64,000 bases of DNA, taken from positions 121,856,562 through 121,920,561 of the forward strand of contig NC_134367.1 of the NCBI RefSeq assembly GCF_035582795.1. Reading direction: 5' to 3'. Below, piece by piece: positions 26,033-40,300 of the stretch. A program made the translations under genes and the position numbers. Origin of the DNA: Mycteria americana. Lineage: Eukaryota; Chordata; Aves; Ciconiiformes; Ciconiidae. Below the pieces are notes generated by a model that saw nothing but the letters and a program-made list of their open reading frames with translations, did no database searches and had not been told where the DNA came from. The number at the start of each line of letters is the position of its first letter. The stretch's first letter is position 1.

Positions 26033-27754
26033 CCCTCGGGTTTTTCTTAGGTCAAGATGTGCTCATCCACCATTTTCTGGTGATTCACAAGCCAGAAAAA
26101 GATCCTGGCTGCTTCAGAGGAGGGATGCACGAAGCCCTCAGTCACCGTGAGTCACTTCTCTGCCAAATGCTAATTCTGCATCAGAAGCATGTTTTACTTG
26201 TATTTTGAGAGGACTTTTTTTTTTTTTTTCCTTCTCAGTTCTGGCATTTGAGGACGCACCCTGCCTGGGAGGTGGTGAGCACCCAAAAATCCTGTGAAAC
26301 TTGTGGGATTTGGGCCTAGAGCTTCCTGGAGTGTTAATTAGTGTAGCCCTCCTGATTTTGGAGGAGCAACTTAATCAAGTCCGTAATCAGTATGGTGGTC
26401 TAAGCAGGATGTTAAAAAATAATCAGAAAGGTGAAGCTTCACATAGGCTCCTGCAAGGAGGAGGATTTCTTGGGGGGTCATTGAAAGCCCATCTTTTTTC
26501 TCCTTCTTTGGTCTATTTGCTGCCATTGTACTTAAAAAAAAGTCTTCCCCAGTGGCAGCAGTAAGGTAGTCTGGTAGGTTTTATGGAATTTTCAGGACTT
26601 TTCCTCTCTGGCAATCTGTATACTTGATCTTGATCTTTAGTTATGTCCTTCTCCCTTTCTCTTCCTTAATTTTATCAAGCTAAACCGTGTGATTATTAGC
26701 TGCTGTAGTAAATACATGTTGATGATCCTGAGTTAAGAGGAAATAGAGCAGTTGGTACCATTGCAAGCTTCCCTTCTCCTTGGAGATAAAACTTGGTAGG
26801 TCTTGTTGGATCCACACATGCTGTCATGTTTAAATGATTAAACATTGGCCCTTGGTGGCCAAAGCCTCAGTACCATACAGCAAAGATGAAGCCTGCAGAG
26901 GATATCCCTCCTCAGTAATGAAGTCAGTGAGGATGCCAGAGATTTCAGTCCCTGTTCCCCAGCAAACATGGTACAGGCTGTGCCACAAGCAACCACATGG
27001 AAGTTTCTCTTCTTCCTTCCTTTTCCATCTAACTGAAGGTTAGAAGTTTCCACCTAATCGAATGTTAGAGTGGAGGCTACAGACGGATGACAACCCGCAG
27101 AGCCGTACTGTGAGATGTCCTTGTTTGGCAGGGTAACGTAGAGTAGCTCCGCTGGGAAATAGAAACCCGGGGCCAAGGTGGGAAGGGAGGCAGACAAGAA
27201 AAAGAAGAAAGAGAGGAAGCAGAAGCTGCAAAATTCCTCTTCGACTGCCCTCCCTCCACGTGTGTGATCACTGTACACTCACATGAACACTAAGTGCCTG
27301 TGAAACACCAAACAAAACACAGGCTGTAGCCCCAGGGGTAGTAGAAAGAACGGAGAGCCAAACATTATCCCTCCTCCAGGAGAAGTGGGACATAACCTGG
27401 CACAGGGAAACCTGCTTTGCTTCTTGCGTGAAATATGCCCAAGCAACATCTTCAGCGCTTGGTCCCCAAGTGAGGGCTTCTAATTATTTATTTACATCTG
27501 CGATTGTCTCCTCTTGATGCTCACATATCTGTGTGTACTGTTGAAGCTCGCTAGCGAGGGATGGGAAAGCCCTGTTAAATCATTAAGCCTCTCCCCTGAA
27601 GTGCGGGCCGCGCGCTCTCAATCTGATAGCAACCGATGCTGCAGTTTATCTCTGTCAGAAGCACTGTGAACAGCTAGTGTCTGCCTCTTAATCTCATTGT
27701 TTTCTTAAAATATCACATCCTTGGGCACTGCTGTTATTTCAGTAGAAAAAGGGA
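26033..27754. other. Intergenic sequence with a CpG-bearing block before the CR1
   Basis: Mostly unique sequence with a T run near 26216-26230. Bases about 27597-27740 include GCGGGCCGCGCGCTC and a compact unique stretch that stops where the CR1 copy begins; they could be conserved noncoding sequence but nothing here proves it. Open frames are short. Confidence 0.45.
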
Positions 27755-28970
27755 AATATGAAGGGGAGATCATGCTTAACCAACCTGATCACCTTCTGCA
27801 ATGAGGTGACTGGGTGGATGAAGGAGGAGTGGTGGATATTATTTACCTTGACTGTAGTAAGGCTTTTGGCACTGTCTTCCATAACATCCTCATAGGCAAG
27901 CTGACAAAGTATGGGTTAGATGAGTGGACGGTGAAGTGGATTGAAAACCAGCTGAACAGCTGGGTCCAGAGGGTTGCAGTCAGCGGTGAAGGCAAGTGGT
28001 GCACCCCAGGGGTTGATACTGGAGCCAGTGCTGCTCAACATCTTCATTAATGACCTCAACGATGAGACAGGGTGCATCCGCAGTGAATTCGCAGACAATA
28101 CAAACCTGGGAGGAATGGCTGATACGCCAGATGGTTGTGCTGCCATCCAGAGGGACCTCAACAGCCTGGAGAACTGAGCTGTCACGAAGTTCAACAAGGG
28201 GAAATGCAAAGTGCTGCCCCTGGGGAGGAATAACCCCAGGCACCAGTACACAGTGGGGGCTCACTGGCTGGAAGGCACCTCTGCAGAGAAGAACCTGGGG
28301 GTCCTGGTGGACACCAAGTTGCACATGAGCCAGCAATGCATCTTTGTGCTGAAGAAGGCCAACAGATTGGGCTGCAGGAGGTGATCCCGCATCAGGAGGG
28401 TTGTTGCCAGCAGGTGGAGGGAGGTGATCCTTCCCTTCTGCTCAGCACTGGTGAGGCCACACTTGGAGTGCTGGGTCCAGTTCTGGGCTTCTCAGTACGA
28501 GAGAGACATGGACATACTGGAGAGAGTCCAGCAAAGGGCCAATAAGATGATGAAGGGACTGGAGCATCTTTCACATGAGGAAGGGCTGAGAGAGCTGGGA
28601 CTGTACAGCCTGGAGAATAGAACGCTCAGGGGGGATCTCATCAATGTGTATAAACACCTGAAGGATGTTGGGACAAAGAAGACAGAGCCAGGCTCTTCTC
28701 AGTTGTGCCCAGTGACAGGACCAGAGGCAATAAGCATAAACTGAAACACAGGAGGTTCCTCCTGAGCATCAGGAAACACTTTTTCACTGTAAGGGTGATA
28801 GAGCACCAGCACAGGTTGCCCAGGGAGGTTGTGGAGTCTCCATCCTTGGGGATATTCAAAAGCTGTCTGGACATAGTCCTGGGCAACTGGCTCTAGATGG
28901 CCCTGCTTGAGCAGGGGGGCTGGACCAGATGACCTCCACAGGTCCCTTCCCACCTCAAACCCTCTGTGAC
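27755..28970 (+). mobile_element. CR1 LINE, older 5'-truncated copy
   Basis: A second CR1 fragment in the same orientation as the one at 21.9 kb, starting a little further upstream in ORF2 and ending in the CR1 3' UTR (GGACCAGATGACCTCCACAG near 28922) with a decayed tail (CTCTGTGACTCT). It has several frameshifts and stops, so it is older or from an older subfamily than the first copy. Its low match to the first copy's 3' UTR suggests a different CR1 subfamily. Confidence 0.93.
27814..28743 (+). pseudogene. CR1 ORF2 remnant, frameshifted
   Basis: Reverse transcriptase fragments in two frames. The first (from 27814) carries the VDIIYLDCSKAFGTVFHNIL block. The frame changes near 27985-28000, and the second carries GAPQGLILEPVLLNIFINDL and the catalytic block as F-A-D-N (28088-28099) instead of F-A-D-D. 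In-frame stops follow at 28175-28177 (TGA) and about 28384, where bases also appear lost. The C-terminal part ([20 protein letters not shown], then [20 protein letters not shown]) is read from about 28424. Not functional. Confidence 0.9.
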
Positions 28971-31339
28971 TCTCCAATTCCCTTTCTGACTTTTTTTTCC
29001 AGGTGAGGAAGCCTTCTCTGCCTCACATTGCCTATATTTTTCTAGGCACCATCAGCCAAGATATTTGGCATCATCAGCCAAGATTTCCAGTATGGGGAAA
29101 CTGAATCCTATACCCGGAGCTTCAAAGACAGCTATTCAGCAACAAGCGCTACCTTTCATCAGGTATTTCACCAGTCTTCTCCAAAGGGACACTATCATAA
29201 TCATAATCTTCAGTGGGTATCAGCAACTATGGGATTTTTTAATCCAGTAAACCAGGGCTGTGTTATAGCTCCATCATATTATCAGAGTCTTCCTCTGTTA
29301 CATCTTGCCTGTAAGTCTTGTTTCAATATGGGAAACCATTCGTACCCTGACATCTCCTGAGTTGGCCAAACATCCACAAGCCTAATCTGCTTTGTCTAAT
29401 GAAAGCATCAATTCCTAGCAGCGATAGCTGTCATTAAATCAATAAGACATGTAGCCCATTCTTCTGGTGCCTCACACGAACACTTGAGCAGCTTGTTAAC
29501 AAGATTTGCTAACGCTGAGGTCCCACAGTCCAGAAGTTTCCCACCAATGCTACAAAACATAATGGTATTTGGCTTACAGAAGAACTTTCCTGGTTTGCTT
29601 TGTTCTCCTAAATATTTTAACCCTGTTTTCCCTCTGATTTTTCAGTGTTTGAAACCTGTGGAGCAACTTTGCTCAGGTGGAGGCAGTTCAGGCTTGAACG
29701 AAGCACTGACAGCAAACATCAGGCATTGTTTTCTGCAGGTAGTCAAACACTGCCACAGAGACAGTCAGTTCTTGGTTTGCCCAGCAATTTATTTTTTGCC
29801 CAGGGAAGCACTAAACTAACTCCTAGTCATCCCTAAGGGGTTTCGGGGTTTCCTTCTTTCCCTGGGATCTATTCCTGATATTTTTTTTTAATCACTTGAA
29901 AGTAAAACTGTGGCTTCTTATAGTCTCCCAACACTCTTTGGACCTGTAAAAACCCCATTCCTGGAAATCTGAAGGCTGGCTAATGTTTTAAGGAGGAGGA
30001 GATGACCCCAAGGTTGGCAGCTTTGCCTCCAGAATATTTCCTGATGTTAAAGTGCAGCCGCCGTGGCTTTTCTCTTGAGCACCAAGAGCAGCCTGTGCTG
30101 ACAAGGGAGTGCTTCTATGGTGTGAACCAGCCCTTTTTACCGGTTTTGCAGGTTTTTGGTGGCTGGGTCTGACCATCTCCCTGAAAGACCTTCATCCTTT
30201 CTCCGTGCACATTTGTGTGTGCATTGACATAGTGGGATCGAGGGCTGCAAAAATAAGGATCGTACTGCTGACCTGCTGGCTCGTAGACCGTAATTAGTTT
30301 ATGTTTGAAAAGCACAGTAACAGTGAAATGTTTCATGTGTGTCTCTTCAGAGAGGCCAAGCAGGGAGGTAAGGAGGGTGATGATGCTAGAGGAAGAAGAG
30401 GAGAAATATAAAAGGAGTGAACAAGCTGGCAAAGAGAAGAAGGCCAGAGGTGCTCAAGGACGGAGACAGAAGAAGTCAAGCTGATTATTGAGAAGAAGAG
30501 GCTGTGCTTCAAAACATAAAGGGGAGCAGCATAGAAAGATGCGAAAGAGCAGTAATGACAGGGAGATGGATTGGATGGGCAAGCCGTGGATTGAAGGCGA
30601 AGGCACAAAAGGGCAAGGACAGATACATACGGCTTTGCAATTAGCAGCTGTGATTTATGTTTGCTGCTTTGTCTTATCATCCTTCCCTGGCAGATGTCCT
30701 GCAAGCAGCAGCAGTCAGGGGGGTATTTGGGGAGGGGAGAGAGGGGATTTTAAATAGTCGGACTAACCATGAGGTGTGAAAGGGACCTTCTAGTAGTCTG
30801 TACAATTTACCCAGGCAATTCTCATTAGAAATATATTCTAAATTAAGTAGTAGCTGACCTTTTTAAAATAATCTTAAGAAATCCCTTCTCCCTGTACCCC
30901 AACATTTGTGCTACTCACAGCAGGTTTCTGTTCCCTCGGACAGAGCCTGAGCACTCAAAGCTGGTTTGGGTTTCAGCTGGTGGCTGGCGAGGGGCTGGGA
31001 GGAGGGAAGCGGGAACAAAGGTGGCGCAGAGGAAAAATTTTCTTTGTTGGGATAAATCTGCTGCTCTGCTCCCTGATCCTTTCTCCTCATCCTGACCATC
31101 CCCTTTCCTCTGTAGACGCACACAAAAAAGTTTCTATCCCATCCGTTGTGACAAAGGTTGAAGCAACGGGATTGCGTGGCCATCACTTGATTAGCTGGTG
31201 AGGCTGTGAGGCTAACAGAGAAGCTTGAAACCGGGCAGGGGGCTTAGGTATTTAACTTTGATTTATTTTCAATGAGTTTTTTCCACCTCTGCTCACGTGG
31301 CAAGGTTAACACCATAAGTAGGGAGCAATGGGCTAATCT
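28971..31339. other. Intergenic sequence, no gene seen
   Basis: Unique sequence. CATCAGCCAAGAT occurs twice 22 bp apart at 29050 and 29072, a short partial tandem duplication. Short frames without recognisable families. Confidence 0.55.
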
Positions 31340-31620
31340 TAACCCAAGGCTGGCCTGGAGGGAGCTCCGTCACCTCCGGTCCCCGCCATGGAGGAGGGGG
31401 CACCCGAAGGAGGAGCCGGGGCTGCACGGGAGGAGAAGCAGGAGGCAAATGGGGTGAATTTGGGAAAGGAGGGCTGCAGTCCCTTGGGAGCAGAGGTCAG
31501 AGAGGCTCGGCTGTTCAGACGGGGCCAGCTGCAACCACAGCAAAGGAGAGTGGTGGGGCAGGAGGGATGTGCGGGTGACCGCGGGCTCCTCTGCTGGGTG
31601 TCCCTCGGGGATTGAGTCAG
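31340..31620 (+). other. GC-rich block with a short open frame
   Basis: Locally GC-rich sequence. An ATG at 31388 sits in a near-ideal initiation context (CCCCGCCATGGAG) and opens a 75-codon frame ending at 31615. The predicted peptide is Glu/Gly/Arg-rich and not recognisable. With no splice sites, conservation or transcript evidence it is not called as a gene. Confidence 0.25.
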
Positions 31621-34600
31621 GACTTGTGGGCTCACCCTTTCCTATAATAGTTGGGGCCAAGGGTGTTTACCCTGTCTGCTTGGGCAGCCTGAGCACAGGT
31701 ACCCTTTGTAGTCCTCCCGCCCCTGCAGGAACCCACCCGCAGCTCCAGGCTGATGGGCTTCGTGCCTGGGGCACCTCGGGACTCGTGTCCCTCTCCGGGG
31801 AATCAAGAAATAAAGCTCATGGGATTCACCGTGTTAATAATGACACTATAGACCCATATATAAATGCAACTACATGAATATAGTAACTTTGCTTCGCTGT
31901 TCGGTAGCTCCAGCAAAGCTTATGTTTGGAGTGAGCACACCTCGGTAAATCACTCCCAAACATCTAATTTGTTGGTCTGGCTGGGCTCACACCATGGCAG
32001 CCTGGAAATGAGACTGTAGGTGCATTTTTTTTTTTCTGCCTTATTCTTCTTTTGGGATTTCTTTTGCTGTTTTTCTCTTATCCACAGGTCCTTTGGGTGA
32101 GTGTCTGGTACCTGCTTGTCCAGCTTGGCTGCTTTTTCTTGATATCCTGGCCTCTTCCCAGTCTTCCTTGGAGGCTGTAGCAGCTCCCCTGCCCTTAGAA
32201 GAGCTCAGAAGGAGCCTTGCCCGGGAAATGGGGATTTGCTGCCTCTTAGGCCGAACAAGAGCACACACCCGTGGTAAAGCATTAAATCTCCTCTGGCATT
32301 ATGTGTAAGAGATGCAAACCCCTGCTTTCTATCTGCTCTGGGGAATGGGCATCCCTGGTTTTCCTCTAAGGGAATCTGTGAACAACGATTGAGAGACACA
32401 AGTCAGGTAAAATACAGGGATCCTCATTTCCACTGGCAGCTTTTAAGGGAGTCTGTATACCCTAAAAAGGCTGGAAACAGCTGCAGGGGACAGTGTCCCC
32501 AGCTTGCTCCTGGCCAGAGCTCGTCCCTGTGCTTGGAGGTGACTTCTCCTCCCAGCTGTCTCCTGCTTCCCCCTGGAGCCAAGAGCCTGCAGCAGGCTCT
32601 TGTGAAAGACGCCTTGTTAAAGGCGCTCAGTGGATCCCAAGTTAAGAAATAAAAGGAAAAATTCTTTAGAAAGGAATTCTTTAAAAAGTGAATCCATTTT
32701 TATCCTGGAAAGCAAAGGTTGCTGGCCCAGCCTGGCTCGGTGGGGTGCTTCAGGTTCTCCGGAGGAGAACTGGGGGTTGCCCCTTCCTTGGCTGCAGCAG
32801 CTTTGACAGTTTCGGGAGGGAGGAAAGCAGTGGGAAAGGATAAGAATGAATAAAATAAAGCCAGGGGAGAGAGAACTTCCTTATATTAATATTCCCTGCC
32901 CAGTTGCAGAAAGGGGAAAAAAAATGCTTGGACATTTGTTGCGCTTCCAAAAACACATAGAAGTGAAAGTGCATACATTGTTTAAAAAAACAACATGCGT
33001 TAAATAGTATTTAGCTGCCAAAATGGAAGGGGAAAAAAAAAAACAGAAAAGAAGAAGACATCAGTTGGAGGGAGAATGGAAAGTATTTTGATTGAAAAAT
33101 GTCAACAAGCTCTCCTAGAAGCAACAACAAGCAGCAGTGATTGTGTTTGTACAAAACAAGCCCTTCTTCCCTACGTAGAAGATTGGTTTTATTTTTCCAG
33201 TTTCAGATCACCTACCTCTCCCACAAGAAAGCCAAATAAAATCCCCAGACATCCTGACTCCCCCCGTTGAACTCTCCAGAAAACTGTGGGTAACAGAGAG
33301 GAGAAAAGAAATTAAAAAACCCTCAGAAACAAAATATGACAGCAAGGTCCACATCCTCAAAGACCTAAAAATAGCTCTGAGGACTGGGCTCTGCGTTGGC
33401 AATGACGTTTCGGTGGAGAAGCTCTTCCTGCACATTCTGGCTTCTAGCTCAAATCCAGGCACGGAAAGGGATTTTCTAGGTGTTTGGATTGTTGCAGGTT
33501 TAGTGGCTCAACGATGACTTCTAGGTTTTTTTATTCCCTAATCCTACGTGAGCACTGTAGGCTGAGAGAGACATAATCCAGGCTCCTTGAATGAATCTCG
33601 CAGAGTTTTGTTCTTAGACAGAAAATGAATTAGGTTAAGCGGGGATTAGAGGAGACACACCACATGCCCGCTTGGCCCCGTGCAATCGCAATTGTTTATG
33701 TGTGAGCTGGGAAAAAAAGTGATTTGGGAAAAAATAGTTGTAAAAATTAATGGGTTTCCCAAAGCGAAAAAAAGTAATAATAAAAAGGAACCTCGGAGGG
33801 TTGGGGAGACTTTCTCAGAATGGCAATCCCATGGCACCAAACAGCCCTGGAGGTCCGGGGGAAAATACATCTAGGATGGTGCTAGCATCCATGGAAAGAT
33901 GGAGGTTCAATGGCTGTGGATGGGTCTGAGAATATCGAGACAAAGCTTTGCTGAGCAAAGAAGGGCTGATAGGGAGAGGATACCTTTAGACTGCAAAGGT
34001 CGTGAAGATTCAGGTGGTGTTTTAAAAACTGCAGTCGCAGCGGGTGGGCAGTGATGGCCCACAGGTCATCCTCCTTAGCCTCAGAGCTTCTCCGGCCCCG
34101 AGATGCCAGATCCTGCCCTGCCTGCCATGCTGGAGCCGGGCTTGCTGAGCATGGAGTGTGATGCCCGCTTTCTGGATTTTCTATTTTAAGCAGCTTCCGT
34201 CAGAGGTGAGGAGTTGAAAGTTGCCATGCCGACAGGGAAATTTCAGGCCCTAAAATAGTCAAAACTTGCTCCTGCATCATGCGAGTGTGCGTATGCTTCC
34301 TGCGAGGGAGGCGAGGACCAAGCTAGGAGGGCGCAGGGAGGCTGTAAGGATCCTTCCTATGCAGGGGGGAAACAACCCCCTCAAGAAAACATCTATAGGA
34401 TGCTTTCAGGCTCCTTCCCTATAGGTATCTGGGTAAATTAAGCAGCAGCGGGCAACAGACAGCAGCAGCAATGAGGGGATCCTAATGATCACAGCATTAA
34501 AAATAATTGATTATTCCTGTTTTTACTATTATTGTCACTGCTAGAGATCTTAGCCTCCGGACCCTGATAAGGAATCCAGTCTTCAGTGTGAGGCACTGAA

Positions 34601-37262
34601 GGAGGAGAGCAGAGGAAAAGAAACTGGGTGGTTTAGGAGGGAATACACATTTCTCAAGGAGGTCTTGCACTATGCTCGTGGGGCAATAGTGATTCATCAT
34701 GATTTAAAAGATTTGCAGCTAAATGCTGGAGATATCCGAGGGCTGCACCAAGCACCTAGCAGTGTCCTGCAAATCGTGGACATGAAGCTTCCTGTTGTGC
34801 AGGACTAAATGGGCTTGGTTTTGCATTTTCCCCTGCTGTTCAATCCAATTTGACCAAAGATCCCAAAATGTGGATTTGTTGGGGTTTTTTTTCTAAGTTC
34901 TTTAAAACTGAGGTAGCCCCTGCAGAGATGGCCAAACCACTCGAGCCAGTGACACAGATCTGCCGGTGGTCAGGGGATGGTTTTGCCTCTTGCACGTGCT
35001 CAGGTGAGGTTATTCTCCAGCCTCGCAGAAGCACAAATGCAAACACTGTTTAGCCATCCCTGAGCAAGGAGAAAATCAATTCACTTCACATGCTCAGAGC
35101 CAGCCACGCTCCCGACCCTTAATGGGTGCTGGAGCATCTCTGTGCCAGAAACGAACCCCGGCAGAGCCCGGGAGGCTCCTCACTGTGGTGAAACTCAACG
35201 TGTATTTCGGCAGGGGGAAATCACAGCTCACTTTGATTTCCCACGTTCTGCCTTTTTTTTCCTCTGCCTCGCTCCTATTGTTTTTCTGTGCTCGCCCCTC
35301 CAGCCAGTTGTCACTCCGCGGTCCATGCTTACAAATGTAAATTCTTCTGATGTATGAATATTTCACAAGCGCTCCCTCCCCGGGGACTGTGCCTGCCAAG
35401 GAGGAGGCAGCCTCTGCGGGGATGGAAATGGTAGCAAATGGCAATCTTAATGAAAGATCTCTCCTCCAAGGATGTCTTTGCAGAAGAGTACACCATCCTG
35501 CAAGAGCTCCCAGCTCATCAGGGTATGCCCTGCTCTCTGGCTGCTTCAGTTGCCTTTGGCCGTGGGTGGTGGATGTACAGAGAAATACAACTTGGTCTTT
35601 TCCCAGGATACACCATTTTGTAGGTTTGGAGATGTGTTGGGATGCTCTGGTCTGAGCTCCTCATAAGACTGATGGAAATATCTTCCCTTCTGTAGACGTA
35701 CAATGGCATAACCCAGAGAGTGGCATGATGCTTCAGGTGAATTTTTTTCCACCGGATGTCCAGACAGAGGAAATTCATCACATAATTCCCTCCATCCTGA
35801 TACACATAAGTAGCTGATAATCAAAGCGCATATCAAATCCAAACAACAAGCGTAGCATCTTCACCAAAGAAGTGTGCTCGTGGGCCCATGTTTCCCTGGA
35901 CCTCCATATCTCCATCCCCTCCCAATCTCCTTGCCCATCTGTTCTACATCTGCAGGCCACCAAGAGGGGCTGGCATCCAACCGACATGTTTTCCCAGGTG
36001 CTTGTGACCCCCAGACCTACCCAAAGTTCTTCCAGTGAGGCCTCCTCCCGCTGGATCTCCCTCGCTTCACACCAGCTTTCTCTGCCCCATCCAGACCCAG
36101 GATGGTCGCGTGCATAAACAGTCACATCTGCCTGACCCCAGCAGTACGTATATAGCTGTGTGTATATGTCCCACTGTATGTATAGAGCTGCCTTATAGAT
36201 ATCCTAGCTGTCTTAGATATCCAAATTATACGTCTTAGATACAACTTACCTATTTATCCGAGTAGCAAGCGCAGCCCATGCCTGCGCAGCAGCCACGGTG
36301 CTGTCTGTCTCTCCGACAGTGGGTGGCACTATGCAATCAAAATAGTTTTGCTTCCCCTTTATTCCACTATCTTAATTTTTCAGTCTAGTGGGGTTTGAGC
36401 CATGCGGTTTCAGAGGAGCAGGGAGTATGGGTTTCACACCGACAGCATCTCGAAGCCAAGGTTCATCAGAGGAGAACTCGTACAGCAAACTGGAGGACGT
36501 TTCCCTAGGAAAATCAGAAACGGCAAAGTTACGCTGAAGGCTGAGCCTGGTTTGAGTTGTGCTATTCATCACTTTTTTTTTCTATTTAAGAGCAAGAAGT
36601 GTGTATTAGGAAAAATCGAGTATGGTTGCTGCTTCGTTGCCCTTTTTTCTTGTAAAACACAGAGAATAATTGCTGGTCCACTTTTTCAGGATGGTGTTAA
36701 TTTGTGACACTCTCTCTCCTACAAATAACTTTAAAATATTGGGACTCAGTTGTTATGACTCGCTCTTGATAACAAGAGATGTGGAACTTGATTTGCATCT
36801 GTTGCAATAATTTTTCTTTGCATTGCTCTTCTGTTAGAGATGCAAGGGAGATACTCGGGTCTGGCTTTCAGCTGCCCTAGGACTTTCTCATCAGCAGGCT
36901 TTCCCTAATTAGCTCCCATTGCAAAACTTCTGCTAAATTGAACTGCCCACAAGCGAACGACAGTGAGATGGTGCGGTCCATGAGTCCATGAGCGATGGTA
37001 CAGTCAGGTTCATCACTACGGGAAAGGACACAGAAATGTTTGCCCCGATTGCTAGGCTTGACAGGAGTGCAGAGCACTCGAGCCTGTATGAAAACCATGT
37101 TCTCTAATAAATTAATAAAGTTTCTGTGATATTAGCAAACACTGAGCTGTATGGCAAACTGTGTTTAAAAGCTGAATGGTATTTTTACCTAAAACACACT
37201 CTTGACAGGGAAACAGTGGGATGCTAAAGAAATAATGAGAAAACAACCACCTGTACATGATA

Positions 37263-37300
37263 AAAATGCATGCACCAGAGCAAAATGCATGCACCAGAGC
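37263..37300. repeat. 19-bp perfect tandem duplication
   Basis: AAAATGCATGCACCAGAGC occurs twice head to tail, followed by AAAATCC. Each unit contains ATGCATGCA. The perfect identity suggests a recent duplication. Confidence 0.9.
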
Positions 37301-40300
37301 AAAATCCAGTGTGTTGTGTTGGGTATATCCCAAACCAGAGTTTCTTGGGTGAAGGCTGGTGAATAATTTCCAAGTGATACTTTATACCAGGAGGTGTCAG
37401 TGTCTCCTGCAGAGGAATGGGACCAGCTTTCAGCAGCAGCATGGTCTATGGAGCGAAGCAGCAGTGTTGAAAGAGGTCAGTAGGGGAATTACGACTTCTG
37501 TTTAGCTCTTCAAATAGGACAGGGGTATATCCACATTCGTACAAGTCCTGGTTTCACCCTAAATGAAAACGACCCCTAAATAGGATGCTAGGAGCAAAAC
37601 ACTGCGCTCACACTTTATTCAGGCAGCCCAAGTAATGTGGTACCCTGCTGAAGTCAGAGTGATGGAGGGTTTGTAAAACAACAACACATCATCGCCCTGG
37701 AGGGTATTTTATCTGAGGGTCCTCCGCTCTCTGTCACATCTTGGCCAGTTCAACTTCCCTGAGGCAGATGAAGACCCAAGCAAGGAAACTGGAACACAAA
37801 CATCTTCGGAGCCAAAAATGTGTGACCCTGGGAGCTGCTGCTTGTGCCCGCAACACCTCAGGCTCAGTTTAGAGGACAGGCTGTGCCCAGCCTGGCACTC
37901 TGACTGTGTGGACATATCCATCAGCAAGGATATAAGTCATGCCGGGGAAATAAAATGCAAACAAAGTGAATCTGCAAACTGGAAATGCTCAATGTCACGC
38001 AACAGGGTCTGCGCTGGAGCTAGCAACCAGGAGGGCTTGGGGTGGCTCTGCCTGTGGTGGTGACACAGGACCAAGCTTCCCTCCACAGAGACAGCATCTC
38101 CAGGACATCAGAAAGCTCTAGTTTACCTTGGAGTTATGCAGAAGCTAATTCTTCATTCTCCTAGAAGATGTTTGGAGGAAGTTTCCGGGAGAATAACCGT
38201 GCTTCTTTTGTGGGCCAGGACTAAAGAAAAGGGGACTTTCGCAGCACTCGGAGACCTGGTCCCTACACACAGAGGGAGCAGCAATGGACACCAAATCCCC
38301 CTGAAGTCCAGTGAGAGGCTGGGCAAGCATACACAGGGTTCATGCAACCTGGTGGACACTCACTGCAGACCCCAAAAGAGCACTACACCAGCAAAGGACA
38401 CGGCCGTGCCAGGGGGAGTACTGCTTTTTCCCCTTCCAGGGGAGACCTCTTTGGCAATTACAAAGCGCACTCCACTTTCGCAGACCAGAGCAGGTCACTG
38501 GTGTCTCCAGATACCACTACATCCAGCTCAAGGGACAACAGCTCCTACGATGCCGGTCCATGACTGATCCCAACCACCTTGTGCTAACAGTGTGTGTCTG
38601 TGTGTGTCTCCTTTCACAGCTGTGTCAAGGTCACACCCTGCTCTTTTTTATTTTAAAGCAAATGACTCTGTGGACTTTATGCCAGCACTTCAGATTCTCT
38701 AGTGCTTATACATCAGCGACCAGTGGGTTTACATTAGCTCACGCTAGCTAGGGGCTGGCTCAGCCTGTTTGCTGACGGCGATGCCATATGTTTTAGTATA
38801 GCTCCAGCAAGGTTTGTCTTACTGGGACCAGATGGGAAAACAAGGAGCTCTTGTCCCAGGGGAGATGTCTGGGTGTGAGAAAACACCAGTTTCCCCAAGG
38901 CACACTGCCTTTGTGCACCTCAGCATCTGAACCAGCAAAGACCTCAACACAACGCCAGCCTCCCTGCCCCCTTTTGCAGAGGCCCTGGGGTTCAGGGGTA
39001 TGAAAAACATGGGCCAGACCTTCACTCTCTCCTTCACAGCATCTGCTCTGCTCAGATGGACGGTGTTTAATAGCAGGGGAGCATCAAGTGACAACATCTG
39101 CCGGTGCAGGAGTTGCTGTCGGTGTGGTGTGGTTTTTCTGGAATTTGCTGGTAGAAAAGCCAAACTCTGCCCTCACAGTGAAATCTGGGAGGTTTTATGC
39201 AAAATCAGGCAGGGCAACCATGGTCCTGTCACCTATGCCAGAGCCTGGGGTGCCAGTTTCTCCTAAGATCAGCCCCACCAGTCCCCCATCTTTCTTCCTC
39301 CAGTGCGAGCAGAAGCTCATCGCCCAAGGGCTGTCCATGCCATTCCCTTCCCATACAGCGTATGCCCCAGTTCCATGTCCTTTTGGTGGCAAAATTAAAT
39401 TCTGCCTACGCAGCTGGGAAATGCCAAGCTTTGCCCAGACTTGTGTCTGTCCGGTGCCCACACAGGCTGCAATGCTCAGAAAGCCCCAAGTCTGAAGCCC
39501 TTGGCTCAGACCTGTCCACCCAGCTTTGCTCTCCATCACTCCTCTTCATCCCCAGAGTGGACATTATGGTTAACGTGGAGGATTCACAGCCCTGGCCTGA
39601 AGGACTTACCATCAACAAGATGGCCGTTATGAAACGATTTCTGCCAGGGTTGTTTAATGAGAAGTGTTTTGCCATGTTTTATCTTGGTTGGATGCCTTGG
39701 TGGGACTGGCTGGAGGTTTGCTCCAGCGGGGCCAGAGTCTCGCCCATGAGCCAGAGGCTCTCAGAAGTGGCTTTGGCTTTTCTCAAATTAGGCTGCTTGT
39801 GACTCACAAGCTTGTGTCTTGCTTTCAGATGAGAGAGAAAGATAGAGGAAAAGTGGGTAAATAGGCAGACTGGTGCAGGTTTCATCCCTGCAAATTGCTT
39901 TAGCTAAATCAGAGGTGTTGCTAGTGGGCTTTTGACACGCAATTCCTGCCTGCTCCTCAGTTAACCCTTCCCTGGGAGCAGAAAATGAGGGCATTTAATT
40001 TCCTCACCAGGACTAAAGCACAGTGTTAGGAAGGTGAAACAACCCCTCCTGCTTGTGTGCCATGGGGGTCTGACAAGCAGCATGACCATGTGCGACATGT
40101 ACAGGGCTCCATCACAGCTCTCCGTGTGGCTGGGGGACCTCTAGGTTTGTCCAGAAACCCTTCACCAAAATCTGTAACATTTCCCACCAACCTTCCCATA
40201 TGCCTGAGATCTGGAGGAGGAAACTCTACGTGTAGTAACCAGTCGCAGGGAGGGCTAAGGAAGGAGCCAGCAACAAGAAGTTGGGTAAAACTGTCCCGTG

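Noticed and set aside
39197..39802. 201-codon plus-strand frame
   Set aside because: Several competing frames are open over the same bases and no protein family is recognisable.
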